Positions 16,837 to 23,079 of a stretch of DNA of 64,000 nucleotides are shown in pieces (within the stretch, counting starts at the first letter, position 1; the number at the start of each line of letters is the position of its first letter). The notes beneath the pieces were generated by a model. That model made no database searches, was not told the origin of the DNA, and worked only from the letters and a program-made list of their open reading frames with translations. A program made the translations under genes and the position numbers. Source of the DNA: Mycolicibacterium tokaiense (GTDB taxonomy: Bacteria > Actinomycetota > Actinomycetes > Mycobacteriales > Mycobacteriaceae); NCBI RefSeq assembly GCF_010725885.1, contig NZ_AP022600.1, positions 496,001-560,000 of the forward strand, read 5' to 3'.

Positions 16837-17142
16837 GGGTTTGGCCGGGTCCGCGAGAGCGATCCCAAACCCGCAGTTCAGGGAGGTGACGATTTGAGGG
16901 TTCGGGCAGGGTTTGGCCCCAAACCCCAAACCCTCAGTTCAGAGCCGGTTTTGGTCGAATTTGGCGGTGGGTTTGGCCGAAATCGAAGGGTTTGGTCACC
17001 GCCGCTTGGCCAAACCCAAACCCTCAGCTCAGAGGTAGTTTTGAGGCCAATTGAGGCACAGGGTTGGGTTTGGTCTCGTCAGGGTTTGGTCTTGGGGGGG
17101 TGTCTAGGTACCCCCCAAACCCTGAAACCTCAAACCAAACCC
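16837..17142. repeat. Iteron array, probable replication origin
   Basis: The 8-mer CCAAACCC or its complement GGGTTTGG occurs 13 times in 306 bp. CCAAACCC starts at 16865, 16919, 16926, 17010, 17016, 17115 and 17135; GGGTTTGG starts at 16837, 16909, 16969, 16988, 17066 and 17082. Three copies extend to a 17-bp unit, CCAAACCC(T/G)CAG(T/C)TCAG (16865, 16926, 17016). A G6/C6 hairpin (17092-17099 with 17111-17118) lies at the end. The region between the Rep gene (stop 16770) and the next gene (17253) has no credible coding content. This is how a Rep-dependent iteron origin looks. Origin activity is inferred. Confidence 0.75.
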
Positions 17143-17252
17143 GAACCCGTCAGGAGAGGCGGCGGGAGAGCTGCGGTAGACGCGGTGACTGTCCCACCCG
17201 GCGTCCATTGGCGCGCCAAAGGGTCTGCACCCCATCAGGACATAATCAGGAC

Positions 17253-17741
17253 ATGCCTCCCGTGATGAATCGACAGGACGCCCGCGCCCGCGCCGAGGAA
17301 GCGTTCCGGCTGCGGGCGGCGGGGCGCACCTGGGCCGAGATCAGCCGTGCGCTCGGGTATCGCGGACGACAGTCCGCGCAGGACGCCGTGCGCCGTCTGT
17401 TGGACCGGACGCCGCCCGAGACTCCCGGCCAGGCCCGCGCCCGCGCCGACGAAAGCCTCCGCATCACTCAGTCGGTTCTGTTCGGGCGGTTGGCGGCGGC
17501 GACCCAGAGCGGCGACGACGAGACCCTGACCAAGCTGGCCAAGGAAATTCGCGCCACCGTGGCCGAGCGGTCCAAGTTGGCCGGGGCCTACGCCCCTCAG
17601 CGCACCGAGGTCGACGTGACCGTTAGCGGCGACCCGACCGCGATCATCGCCAACGCTGAGCGCGAGCTGTTGGCCCTCATAGCCGAGCGGCAGCAATCGC
17701 TGCCCGCCGCACCGATTCTGGAAGCCGAGGTAATCGAATGA
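17253..17741 (+). CDS. Terminase small subunit candidate
   Basis: A 162-residue protein. An N-terminal helix-turn-helix (EEAFRLRAAGRTWAEISRALGYRGRQSAQDAVRRLLDR) is followed by a central helical hairpin (LRITQSVLFGRLAAATQSGDDETLTKLAKEIRATVAERSKLAGAYAP) and a C-terminal tail (QRTEVDVTVSGDP...). HTH, oligomerisation helices and a short C-tail are the layout of phage small terminases, and the ERSKLxGxYAPxRTEV block recurs in actinophage TerS proteins as I recall. It follows the origin and starts a run of overlapping genes. In PICIs an element-encoded TerS redirects helper packaging; that role here is inferred. Confidence 0.6.
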   Translation: MPPVMNRQDARARAEEAFRLRAAGRTWAEISRALGYRGRQSAQDAVRRLLDRTPPETPGQARARADESLRITQSVLFGRLAAATQSGDDETLTKLAKEIRATVAERSKLAGAYAPQRTEVDVTVSGDPTAIIANAERELLALIAERQQSLPAAPILEAEVIE

Positions 17742-18250
17742 CCCCCACCCTGATCACTACCGCCAGCGATGTTGTGACGGCGGCGATGGGCATCGCCAAG
17801 GACGCCGCCGAGGGCCGCCTCGGTCCAACTGATCTGGAGGCTGAACTCCAGGTCGAACTGCGAAACCTCCTCGGCGTCGTCGTCGGCCCCGACGACCCGG
17901 CCTGGCCGGTCCAGCTCGACGTCGCACGTGCTGTCATCGCGGCGGGCGGCATCCCCACCGACGAACTCAGCGAGTGGGTGGCCGTGCAGCGCCGCCGTGA
18001 GCGCCCCGACGAGGTTGATCCCGCCCAGACCCCGCCCGAGCCGGTTTCGGCGCCCAGCGGGTCACACAGCCCCGAAGCCGATGCCGCCGAGGCCATCACC
18101 GAGACCCCCGCCGAGCCCGAGGTGGTGGCCGGGCTGACCCTGGTGCCCGATCCCAAGCCCGCGCCCGTGGCCGCGCCGCCTGTCCAGGCTGACGGCGGTT
18201 CGTACGATCCGTTGCGAGGTTGGCAGCCCGGCGGAACTCGGCGGCGCTGA
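17738..18250 (+). CDS. Phage-type hypothetical protein with Pro/Glu-rich tail
   Basis: A 170-residue protein; its ATG overlaps the previous stop (ATGA). The first 90 residues (LITTASDVVTAAMGIAKDAAEGRLGPTDLEAELQVELRNLLGVVVGPDDPAWPVQLDVARAVIAAGGIPTDELSEWVAVQ) are a compact helical domain that I associate with proteins beside TerS in mycobacterial phages and prophages. The rest is a low-complexity Pro/Ala/Glu tail. No enzymatic motif is seen. Confidence 0.65.
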   Translation: MTPTLITTASDVVTAAMGIAKDAAEGRLGPTDLEAELQVELRNLLGVVVGPDDPAWPVQLDVARAVIAAGGIPTDELSEWVAVQRRRERPDEVDPAQTPPEPVSAPSGSHSPEADAAEAITETPAEPEVVAGLTLVPDPKPAPVAAPPVQADGGSYDPLRGWQPGGTRRR

Positions 18251-18396
18251 TGGACCCCGCCGAGATCGCCATCACCGCTGGACAACTGCGGGGGGTGGTG
18301 GGTGCCATCGAACGCTGCGAGCTGGAGGCCACCACGCAGCAGGCGGCGTATCTATCGGGCGCAGCCGATGCGCTGGAGGCTCTGACCGAGGGCTAG
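18250..18396 (+). CDS. 48-residue small protein
   Basis: The ATG at 18250 overlaps the preceding TGA by one base, and the frame runs to a TAG at 18394-18396: MDPAEIAITAGQLRGVVGAI, then ERCELEATTQQAAYLSGAAD and ALEALTEG. Amphipathic and helical, with no known domain. Tight spacing to the previous gene supports translation. It ends 37 bp before the second recombinase, leaving just enough space for that gene's promoter and inverted repeat. Confidence 0.5.
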   Translation: MDPAEIAITAGQLRGVVGAIERCELEATTQQAAYLSGAADALEALTEG

Positions 18397-18402
18397 ATTT
18401 AT

Positions 18403-18420
18403 GTGAAACGGTCATTTCAC
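18403..18420. promoter_or_regulatory. Inverted repeat upstream of the second serine recombinase
   Basis: GTGAAA-CGGTCA-TTTCAC, perfect 6-bp arms with a 6-bp spacer, ends 13 bp before the recombinase ATG. It overlaps where a core promoter would lie and is a candidate operator for the recombinase/nuclease pair. Confidence 0.4.
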
Positions 18421-18433
18421 GTTATTGTTGAGT

Positions 18434-19144
18434 ATGACCGCGCCCCGCCGCCGCAAACCAGTCGCCCCCGCCAACACCGTGGTTGCGTACCTCAGGGTCA
18501 GCACCGACGAACAGGCCGTCTCGGGCCTGGGCATCGAAGCCCAGCGAGAGACCATCGCCCAGTACGCCGTGCGCAAGGGTCTGACCGTGATCGGTGAGCA
18601 CGTAGACGCCGGTATCAGCGCCAAGTCACTGACAGGTCGGCCCGGCGCTCTCGCCGCCCTGGAGGCCGTCCGCACTGGACAAGCTGCGGGCCTGCTGGTG
18701 GCGAAGATGGACCGGCTAAGCCGATCAGTCCACGACGGCGCGGGTCTGATGGACGAGGCGCGACACGCTGGGTGGGCGCTGCACTTCGCCGACCTCGACA
18801 TAGACACCAGCACCCCCGCTGGCGAGATGGCTGCCAACGTGATCATCTCGGCATCCCAATACGAGCGCCGCCTGATCAGCCAGCGGACCCGTGATGCTCT
18901 CGCTGCCAAGCGCGCTCGGGGAGACCGGCTTGGCCGTCCGAGCAAGACACCGCCCGAGGTGACCCGCCGCATCGTGGCGGACCGGGCAGCGGGCATGTCG
19001 ATGCGCGTCATCGCTGAGACGCTGACCGCCGAGGGCGTGCCGACAGTGCGCGGTGCTGCCGTCTGGTCCATCAGCACGGTCCAGTCGGTGCTCAAGTCTC
19101 AGGACGCCGCGCGCCTCGCACCGACCGGAGCGGCGTCGGCGTGA
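18434..19144 (+). CDS. Small serine recombinase (resolvase/invertase type)
   Basis: A 236-residue protein. The catalytic domain has Ser23 in VVAYLRVSTDEQ, LLVAKMDRLSRS and a long linking helix (GEMAANVIISASQYERRLISQRTRDAL). The C-terminus is a short Hin-like helix-turn-helix (GRPSKTPPEVTRRIVADRAAGMSMRVIAETLTAEGVPTVRGAAVWSISTVQSVL). It lacks the recombinase and zinc-ribbon domains of the integrase, so it is a second, functionally different enzyme. Its stop overlaps the start of a GIY-YIG gene, suggesting a coupled module. Roles could be dimer resolution, inversion, or a transposon remnant; no matching recombination sites were identified. Confidence 0.85.
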   Translation: MTAPRRRKPVAPANTVVAYLRVSTDEQAVSGLGIEAQRETIAQYAVRKGLTVIGEHVDAGISAKSLTGRPGALAALEAVRTGQAAGLLVAKMDRLSRSVHDGAGLMDEARHAGWALHFADLDIDTSTPAGEMAANVIISASQYERRLISQRTRDALAAKRARGDRLGRPSKTPPEVTRRIVADRAAGMSMRVIAETLTAEGVPTVRGAAVWSISTVQSVLKSQDAARLAPTGAASA

Positions 19145-19614
19145 TGACCGCTGGCCCCGTTGACCTCTCCACCTTCGCCGGGTGGCTGACCTTCGCCGAG
19201 TTGGCCGACACCAGCGTGCCGAGAGACGCGGGCGTGTACGTCATTGTTAGGCCCACCGACGACCCACCGCAGTTCCGTCCCGACGCGCCCTACCGTGGTG
19301 ACGCGCCGCTTCCCCTCACCGACCTTCACGCACGCTGGGTAGTCGGTGAGCGGCTGGTCTACATCGGGATGGCCAGTCTCGGCGCCAAGAGAGACGGGCT
19401 CCATCGTCGCCTACGCCAGTTCCGCCGGTACGGAGAGGGCCACGCGGCCAGACACTCTGGTGGACGCCGCATCTTCCAGTTGGCCGACCACACCGGCCTT
19501 CTCGTCGCCTGGCGCGTCACCGATGACACTGAGGCCCGTAACACCGAGCGCGCGATGATCGCCGCGTTCCAGACCCATTACGGGGTTCGCCCGTTCGCCA
19601 ACGACGCCGACTGA
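19141..19614 (+). CDS. GIY-YIG nuclease-fold protein
   Basis: A 157-residue protein starting at GTG 19141 or ATG 19144, both overlapping the recombinase stop. The motif pair is present as GVYVIV (about residues 31-36) and LVYIGMA (Y74-I75-G76). Downstream come the conserved Arg in LHRRLRQF and a Glu in NTERAMIAAFQ. These are the family's core positions, so nuclease activity is plausible. GIY-YIG enzymes include homing and restriction nucleases. Overlap with a serine recombinase is unusual and suggests the two act on the same DNA. Confidence 0.75.
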   Translation: MMTAGPVDLSTFAGWLTFAELADTSVPRDAGVYVIVRPTDDPPQFRPDAPYRGDAPLPLTDLHARWVVGERLVYIGMASLGAKRDGLHRRLRQFRRYGEGHAARHSGGRRIFQLADHTGLLVAWRVTDDTEARNTERAMIAAFQTHYGVRPFANDAD

Positions 19615-19676
19615 CCGCCCGATTTTCGGTTATCACAAATTGGCGCAAACGATCTGGCACACCTGGCGGTGACACA

Positions 19677-19701
19677 CTGGTGTCATGGCCAATGACACCA
19701 G
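19677..19701. promoter_or_regulatory. Inverted repeat spanning the start codon of a small gene
   Basis: Arms CTGGTGTCA (19677-19685) and TGACACCAG (19693-19701) flank TGGCCAA. The ATG of the 47-residue gene begins at the last base of the left arm. A third half-site (TGACAC, 19670-19675) forms a second palindrome with GTGTCA at 19680-19685. This is either a repressor operator over the start or an RNA hairpin hiding the start codon. Confidence 0.5.
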
Positions 19702-19828
19702 CACCCCTACCCCGAAGCTCATCTCCGACTGGCACACCCGGCAAGACGACGAAGGCGGGCCGATGCCCCAGACCCCGCCGACCGATCTCGGTCAGGACTG
19801 GCGCCCGCGCCAGAACGGTCTCGACTAA
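19685..19828 (+). CDS. 47-residue small protein
   Basis: The ATG at 19685 opens a frame to the TAA at 19826-19828: MANDTSTPTPKLISDWHTRQ, DDEGGPMPQTPPTDLGQDWR, PRQNGLD. It is polar and probably unstructured, with no known domain. The start is embedded in a perfect inverted repeat and there is no strong ribosome-binding site. A strong hairpin follows at 19860-19885, so it would be a one-gene transcription unit. A non-coding regulatory role for the stretch is an alternative. Confidence 0.4.
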   Translation: MANDTSTPTPKLISDWHTRQDDEGGPMPQTPPTDLGQDWRPRQNGLD

Positions 19829-19859
19829 GCGCCACCTGACACGCCCGACACGCCAACGA

Positions 19860-19885
19860 CCCCGGTTCGATTCCCCGAGCCGGGG
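19860..19885 (+). terminator. Terminator-like GC-rich hairpin
   Basis: A 10-bp stem, CCCCGGTTCG with CGAGCCGGGG (one G-U wobble), and a 6-nt loop, followed by TTGTGGCATTTTC. It lies 31 bp after the small gene and 126 bp before the next gene, which fits an intrinsic terminator with a weak U-tract. Confidence 0.5.
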
Positions 19886-20011
19886 TTGTGGCATTTTCGC
19901 AGGTTGTATGCACCCACATATCCGACCCAATCGGTGAACTAATCTGCGCCGCAATACGTTTCGAATTCGCACCGTCGCACCGTCGCACCCTCGGGGTCTA
20001 CCGTGGGCCTC

Positions 20012-20251
20012 ATGACAGCAGTCGCATCCCCGGTCATCGACCCGGCTGAACGCACAGCGGCCAGCTGGTCGGCCACGCTGGCTTCCCTCAAGAGTCGCGG
20101 CGTACCCGATGACGATCCCCGCGTAGTCACCGCCCGAGAGGGCCTGGCCTATCACCGGGTGCATCGGGCCGTCACCGCCGAGTCCGGCCACCTGAGCGCC
20201 GCCGGTGTTGACCGCCTGGTCGCTCAGCTGCGCCAGGGGGTCTCGGCGTGA
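20012..20251 (+). CDS. 79-residue hypothetical protein
   Basis: Starts at the ATG at 20012 (or GTG 20003). The sequence (TAASWSATLASLKSRGVPDDDPRVVTAREGLAYHRVHRAVTAESGHLSAAGVDRLVAQLRQ) is a short all-helical protein with no recognised domain. Its stop overlaps the next gene's GTG start by 4 bp. It opens a three-gene overlapping run with the 219-residue protein and the structural-like protein, so a structural or assembly role is possible but unproven. Confidence 0.6.
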   Translation: MTAVASPVIDPAERTAASWSATLASLKSRGVPDDDPRVVTAREGLAYHRVHRAVTAESGHLSAAGVDRLVAQLRQGVSA

Positions 20252-20907
20252 CCGTCAAGGCGCTCAACCGAACACCTGCCGCCCTGGCAGCGCGGCGGCC
20301 TGCGCCCACCCGAACGTTTAGCCAGCCCGAGCAGCGGGAGCGGCGCCAGCAGGGTCTCGTCGTCCAGCTCACTGGAACTTGGTCGCTGACTGATGAGATC
20401 CGTGACATCTGCATTCCCCTGGCTGACCGGGTTGCCCAGCGCCGCTCGCCACGCGCGTACCTCAGATACGCCGAGGATCTCACCGACGCGGTGGGCGAAC
20501 TGATCTTCGTCGCTGGCGGTCTGCTGGCTGAGGCGAAGGCGCAGAACCAGACTCGGCACCTGAGCCTGGAAGAGCGGGGCCGGGCAATGGCGGCGGTGCG
20601 TGCGTTGGCCCAGCGGCCCCGGTTGCCCGAGATCACCAGCGAGGCGCTGGTTGAGGGCGTGTGGGGCCACCAGCTGACAGCAGCGGCAGCGACCTACGAC
20701 CGTAATCTGGCCCGCCTGTTGGGCAACGCCCTCACCGGCGCCGTGAGCGACCGGTTACTGCGCGCTCTCGCCGGGGTTGACCACGCCGCCCGCGCGCTGG
20801 GGCGCCGCCTCGACCGTGACGCTCAGACCCCCGCCAAGGCCACTGAAACCGTCTCCGACACCGACCGCGCCCGAGCTGAACTCGCCCGACTAGGAGTGAC
20901 CCTGTGA
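20248..20907 (+). CDS. 219-residue helical protein of unknown function
   Basis: GTG start overlapping the previous stop. A basic N-terminus (ALAARRPAPTRTFSQPEQRERRQQG) is followed by an all-helical body (LTDEIRDICIPLADRVAQRRSPRAYLRYAEDLTDAVGELIFVAGGLLAEAKAQ) and a charged C-terminus. No known motif. It immediately precedes, and overlaps by 4 bp, the structural-like protein at 20904. In phage head modules that position is often taken by scaffold or assembly proteins; this is only a positional suggestion. Confidence 0.55.
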   Translation: MTVKALNRTPAALAARRPAPTRTFSQPEQRERRQQGLVVQLTGTWSLTDEIRDICIPLADRVAQRRSPRAYLRYAEDLTDAVGELIFVAGGLLAEAKAQNQTRHLSLEERGRAMAAVRALAQRPRLPEITSEALVEGVWGHQLTAAAATYDRNLARLLGNALTGAVSDRLLRALAGVDHAARALGRRLDRDAQTPAKATETVSDTDRARAELARLGVTL

Positions 20908-21719
20908 CCGCCTCGACTTCTCTGCCTGACTTCCTGGTCCAGACCTACGACCACATGGTGCCGGTGCCGTTCACGCCGCCGCCGCTCAGCCCTGCGCCCC
21001 ACGGCTTGTACGGGGCTACTCAGTGGGTGCCCGAGACCGGGCCGACCCGCTGGCTTGACGCCGGTGTCCAGATCCGCCCGGCGGGAAATTACGGCGGCGC
21101 TGAGTCTTTCGGTGTGTGGAACGCTGGCTGGTGCGCCAGCCTGGACGATCTCACCCCCGAGGACCGCAAGATCGGGCTGCGGCCCGAGGTGCCCGAGCCT
21201 TTCGACGCCATGACCGTCTGGGGGGCGGACGGCTGCGATCTGACTGAGCCCAGCCGGGCCGAGGTCGAGACCCGCGCCGCCCAGGTGTTCCGCCTGGAAG
21301 AGCACAACGCCGTGGAGCGTCAGTTCGCCGCCCGGTTGCTGACCGACGCCGTGGCGCCCGCTGAGGCCAACGACATCGTTGCCGCCGTGTCCGCGTTGGA
21401 GATTGCCTTGGGGCGCACCAACACCCTGGGGTTCATCCACGCGTCCAGCGGTTGGGCGGCCCGGGCCGCTCAGGCCAACTTGCTGATCCGCGCGGGCGCC
21501 GGGTACATCACGCCGCTGGGTCACCGTTGGGTGTTCGGCGGCGGCTACATCGACGGTCTGACCGACACGCTGGTGGCCACCAGCCAGCCCTACGGGTGGC
21601 GTTCTGAGGTCCAGCTGCGGACGGCGGTGGATCAGCACGTCAACACCTTCATCGCCATCGCGGAACGCTCCGTGGTGGTCGGGTACGAGCGCCTCCTCGG
21701 CGCGGTGGAGATCGGCTGA
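20904..21719 (+). CDS. Putative phage virion structural (capsid-like) protein
   Basis: A 271-residue protein. After a Pro-rich N-terminus (VPFTPPPLSPAPHGLYGATQWV), it has a Cys-containing central block, a long helix (EVETRAAQVFRLEEHNAVERQFAARLL) and a helix ending ALEIALGRTNTLGFIHASSGWAARAAQ. The C-terminal beta-rich part is GWRSEVQLRTAVDQHVNTFIAIAERSVVVGYERLLGAV. The long helix plus a terminal strand-rich domain recalls HK97-type shell proteins. The GFIHA...GWRSE...AIAER pattern resembles actinophage structural proteins I remember without a firm name. A structure prediction would settle it. If true, the element builds at least part of its own capsid. Confidence 0.4.
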   Translation: MTASTSLPDFLVQTYDHMVPVPFTPPPLSPAPHGLYGATQWVPETGPTRWLDAGVQIRPAGNYGGAESFGVWNAGWCASLDDLTPEDRKIGLRPEVPEPFDAMTVWGADGCDLTEPSRAEVETRAAQVFRLEEHNAVERQFAARLLTDAVAPAEANDIVAAVSALEIALGRTNTLGFIHASSGWAARAAQANLLIRAGAGYITPLGHRWVFGGGYIDGLTDTLVATSQPYGWRSEVQLRTAVDQHVNTFIAIAERSVVVGYERLLGAVEIG

Positions 21720-21721
21720 CC

Positions 21722-21940
21722 GTGGCCGCTGACGTCGAGGGCACCACCGCACCGCGCTGCTGGGAGTGCGGCGGGCCGTGCCTGACCTACCGGGGCAGCG
21801 TCCACGGGTGGCGGTGCTCGACGTGCATCGACAGATACCTTGCCGCCGGTGCGGCCCGCGCCGACATCAAGGACCGCCTAGCCCGCGAGCGCCTGACCCG
21901 AAACCACCACGCCCCGGCGCCTTCTCTGCGGTCCGGTTGA
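21722..21940 (+). CDS. Small zinc-finger-like protein
   Basis: A 72-residue protein from the GTG at 21722, just past the previous stop. Two Cys pairs (CWECGGPCL and RCSTCIDRYL) form a likely zinc site. The C-terminal half is a basic helix (AARADIKDRLARERLTRNHH). Such small zinc proteins in phage genomes often bind nucleic acids or phage proteins. No specific family is recognised. Confidence 0.55.
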   Translation: MAADVEGTTAPRCWECGGPCLTYRGSVHGWRCSTCIDRYLAAGAARADIKDRLARERLTRNHHAPAPSLRSG

Positions 21941-21942
21941 TG

Positions 21943-22000
21943 GCCAGCGTCGGGACGGTGGTGCTCCGCGTTATGTACCGACCACCGTCCCGGCGCTGGC
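21943..22000. repeat. Long hairpin: 20-bp arms, 18-nt loop
   Basis: Arms 21943-21962 and 21981-22000 pair over 20 bp with a single G-U wobble (GCCAGCGTCGGGACGGTGGT on the left). The loop is 18 nt and AT-richer. It fills most of the gap between the zinc-finger gene and the peptidase gene and has no T-run after it. Candidates are a Rho-independent-like terminator, an RNA processing signal, or a recombinase or packaging site. Confidence 0.6.
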
Positions 22001-22048
22001 TCCGAAACCGTGATGACCCGTCAGCACTCCCTCGAAAGGACTGTCCCC

Positions 22049-22732
22049 ATGAACCAGGCCGAGCTGATCGCCACCGTGGCGGGTGCGGCGGTCAAGGCGA
22101 CCCTGAGCGCCAGCGCCAGCCCAAAGACCCTCAAGCCGCCGACCACGGCCAGGCCCAGCGTCAAACCCCTCAGCGCCCCGACACCGATCAAGCCGCCCCG
22201 GCGCGCGCTCACCGCCGCTGACCGTGATCGCCTGGCTCTGGCAGTGCACGAGAGCGGCCACTGTGTCGCGGCCACTCTCTACGGGGCGCAGGTGTTGAGC
22301 AGCGTCGTCTATGAAGCGGGCGACGGCTTCAACGGCATGACCACCTACCACGGCGACACCGTGCCGCCGGGCCGCGAGCTGGAATTCTGCTACAGCGGTC
22401 CCTACGCCGAGGCCCGTTGGCTGGCCGGTGGTCAGCATCCGACCGCGCGCCAGTTCCATGACGTCTGGAGCGGTCACGGTCGCAAGGACGCCGCCACTCT
22501 GAATCTGGCCGGTGGCACTCATCAAGGCGCCGGAGTCGCCCCGCTCATCGCCCACTGCTGGCCCTCGGTACAAACCCTGGCGAAGAAGCTCTACCGGGCC
22601 GGTGAGATCCACCATGAGGACGTCTTGGCGGCGCTCGGCGTGAACCCGAAGCGCCCGATCGGCTCCCAGCTCAGTTCCATCCGCGCCGGTACACAGACCG
22701 TCCCGCCGTTCATCCCCAGCACACCGGTCTGA
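22049..22732 (+). CDS. Stand-alone M41-like (FtsH-type) HExxH metallopeptidase
   Basis: A 227-residue protein from the ATG at 22049 (AAGGA 9 nt upstream). After a Pro/Lys-rich leader, residues 59-75 read DRLALAVHESGHCVAAT with the zinc motif HESGH (67-71). Then come GDGFNGMTTYHGD and the downstream helix CYSGPYAEARWLAGG, which parallels the LAGRAAEE helix after HEAGH in M41/FtsH peptidases. There is no AAA domain or membrane helix. Single-domain M41-like peptidases occur in phages with unclear roles. Between the structural-like protein and TerL, it could be a maturation protease or an anti-host protease. Confidence 0.6.
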   Translation: MNQAELIATVAGAAVKATLSASASPKTLKPPTTARPSVKPLSAPTPIKPPRRALTAADRDRLALAVHESGHCVAATLYGAQVLSSVVYEAGDGFNGMTTYHGDTVPPGRELEFCYSGPYAEARWLAGGQHPTARQFHDVWSGHGRKDAATLNLAGGTHQGAGVAPLIAHCWPSVQTLAKKLYRAGEIHHEDVLAALGVNPKRPIGSQLSSIRAGTQTVPPFIPSTPV

Positions 22733-22812
22733 ACCCGTTCGACCAACACACCCACCACCACCTCGGACCGCAATCCCAACAATCAGCCCCCTACCGAGAA
22801 GGTGAGACTGTC

Positions 22813-23079
22813 ATGACCACTCAGACCGAGACACGCCAGGCCAGCCCGTTCGATCAGTTCTGGCTGCCCGACTACTGCCCGGAATGCAATCCGGCGGGCC
22901 ACCACGCAGACAACTGCACCCGCCAGTGCACCCAGACCGAGCCCGAGGCGGTGACCTGGAGCGGCGGTCGAACCCTGCTGTGTGAGTACGTCTGCGGCAG
23001 CTGCGGTCATCGGTGGCGGCGCGCCGACCTCTGGACCGCCGAGAACCTGGGCTTCGTGCCCGCGAGGAGCGCCGCGTGA
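22813..23079 (+). CDS. Small zinc-ribbon protein upstream of TerL
   Basis: An 88-residue protein with a GAAGGTGAG site. Cysteines occur in CPECNPAGHHADNC, TRQC and CEYVCGSCGHRWRR, giving a multi-Cys zinc-ribbon appearance. It ends 4 bp into TerL (GTGA overlap), so the two are translationally coupled. An HNH nuclease often sits beside TerL in phages, but no HNH motif is seen here. Confidence 0.6.
   Translation: MTTQTETRQASPFDQFWLPDYCPECNPAGHHADNCTRQCTQTEPEAVTWSGGRTLLCEYVCGSCGHRWRRADLWTAENLGFVPARSAA

Noticed and set aside
16777..17252. An open frame of about 160 codons after the Rep gene.
   Set aside because: Its peptide (repeats of GFG, PKPQTL, TQTLSSE) simply reflects the CCAAACCC iterons. 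There is no credible ribosome site or domain.
19855..19890. GGTTCGATTCCCC looks like the T-arm of a tRNA, suggesting a tRNA remnant or tRNA-type attachment site.
   Set aside because: The flanking bases do not form a valid 5-bp T-stem and no acceptor, D-arm or anticodon arm can be built. The stretch folds better as a 10-bp terminator-like hairpin, and the real att sites are in ychF.
20248..20907. Considered as a portal or scaffold protein because of its position before the structural-like gene.
   Set aside because: It is too short for a portal (219 residues) and has no recognisable motif. Left as unknown with only a positional remark.
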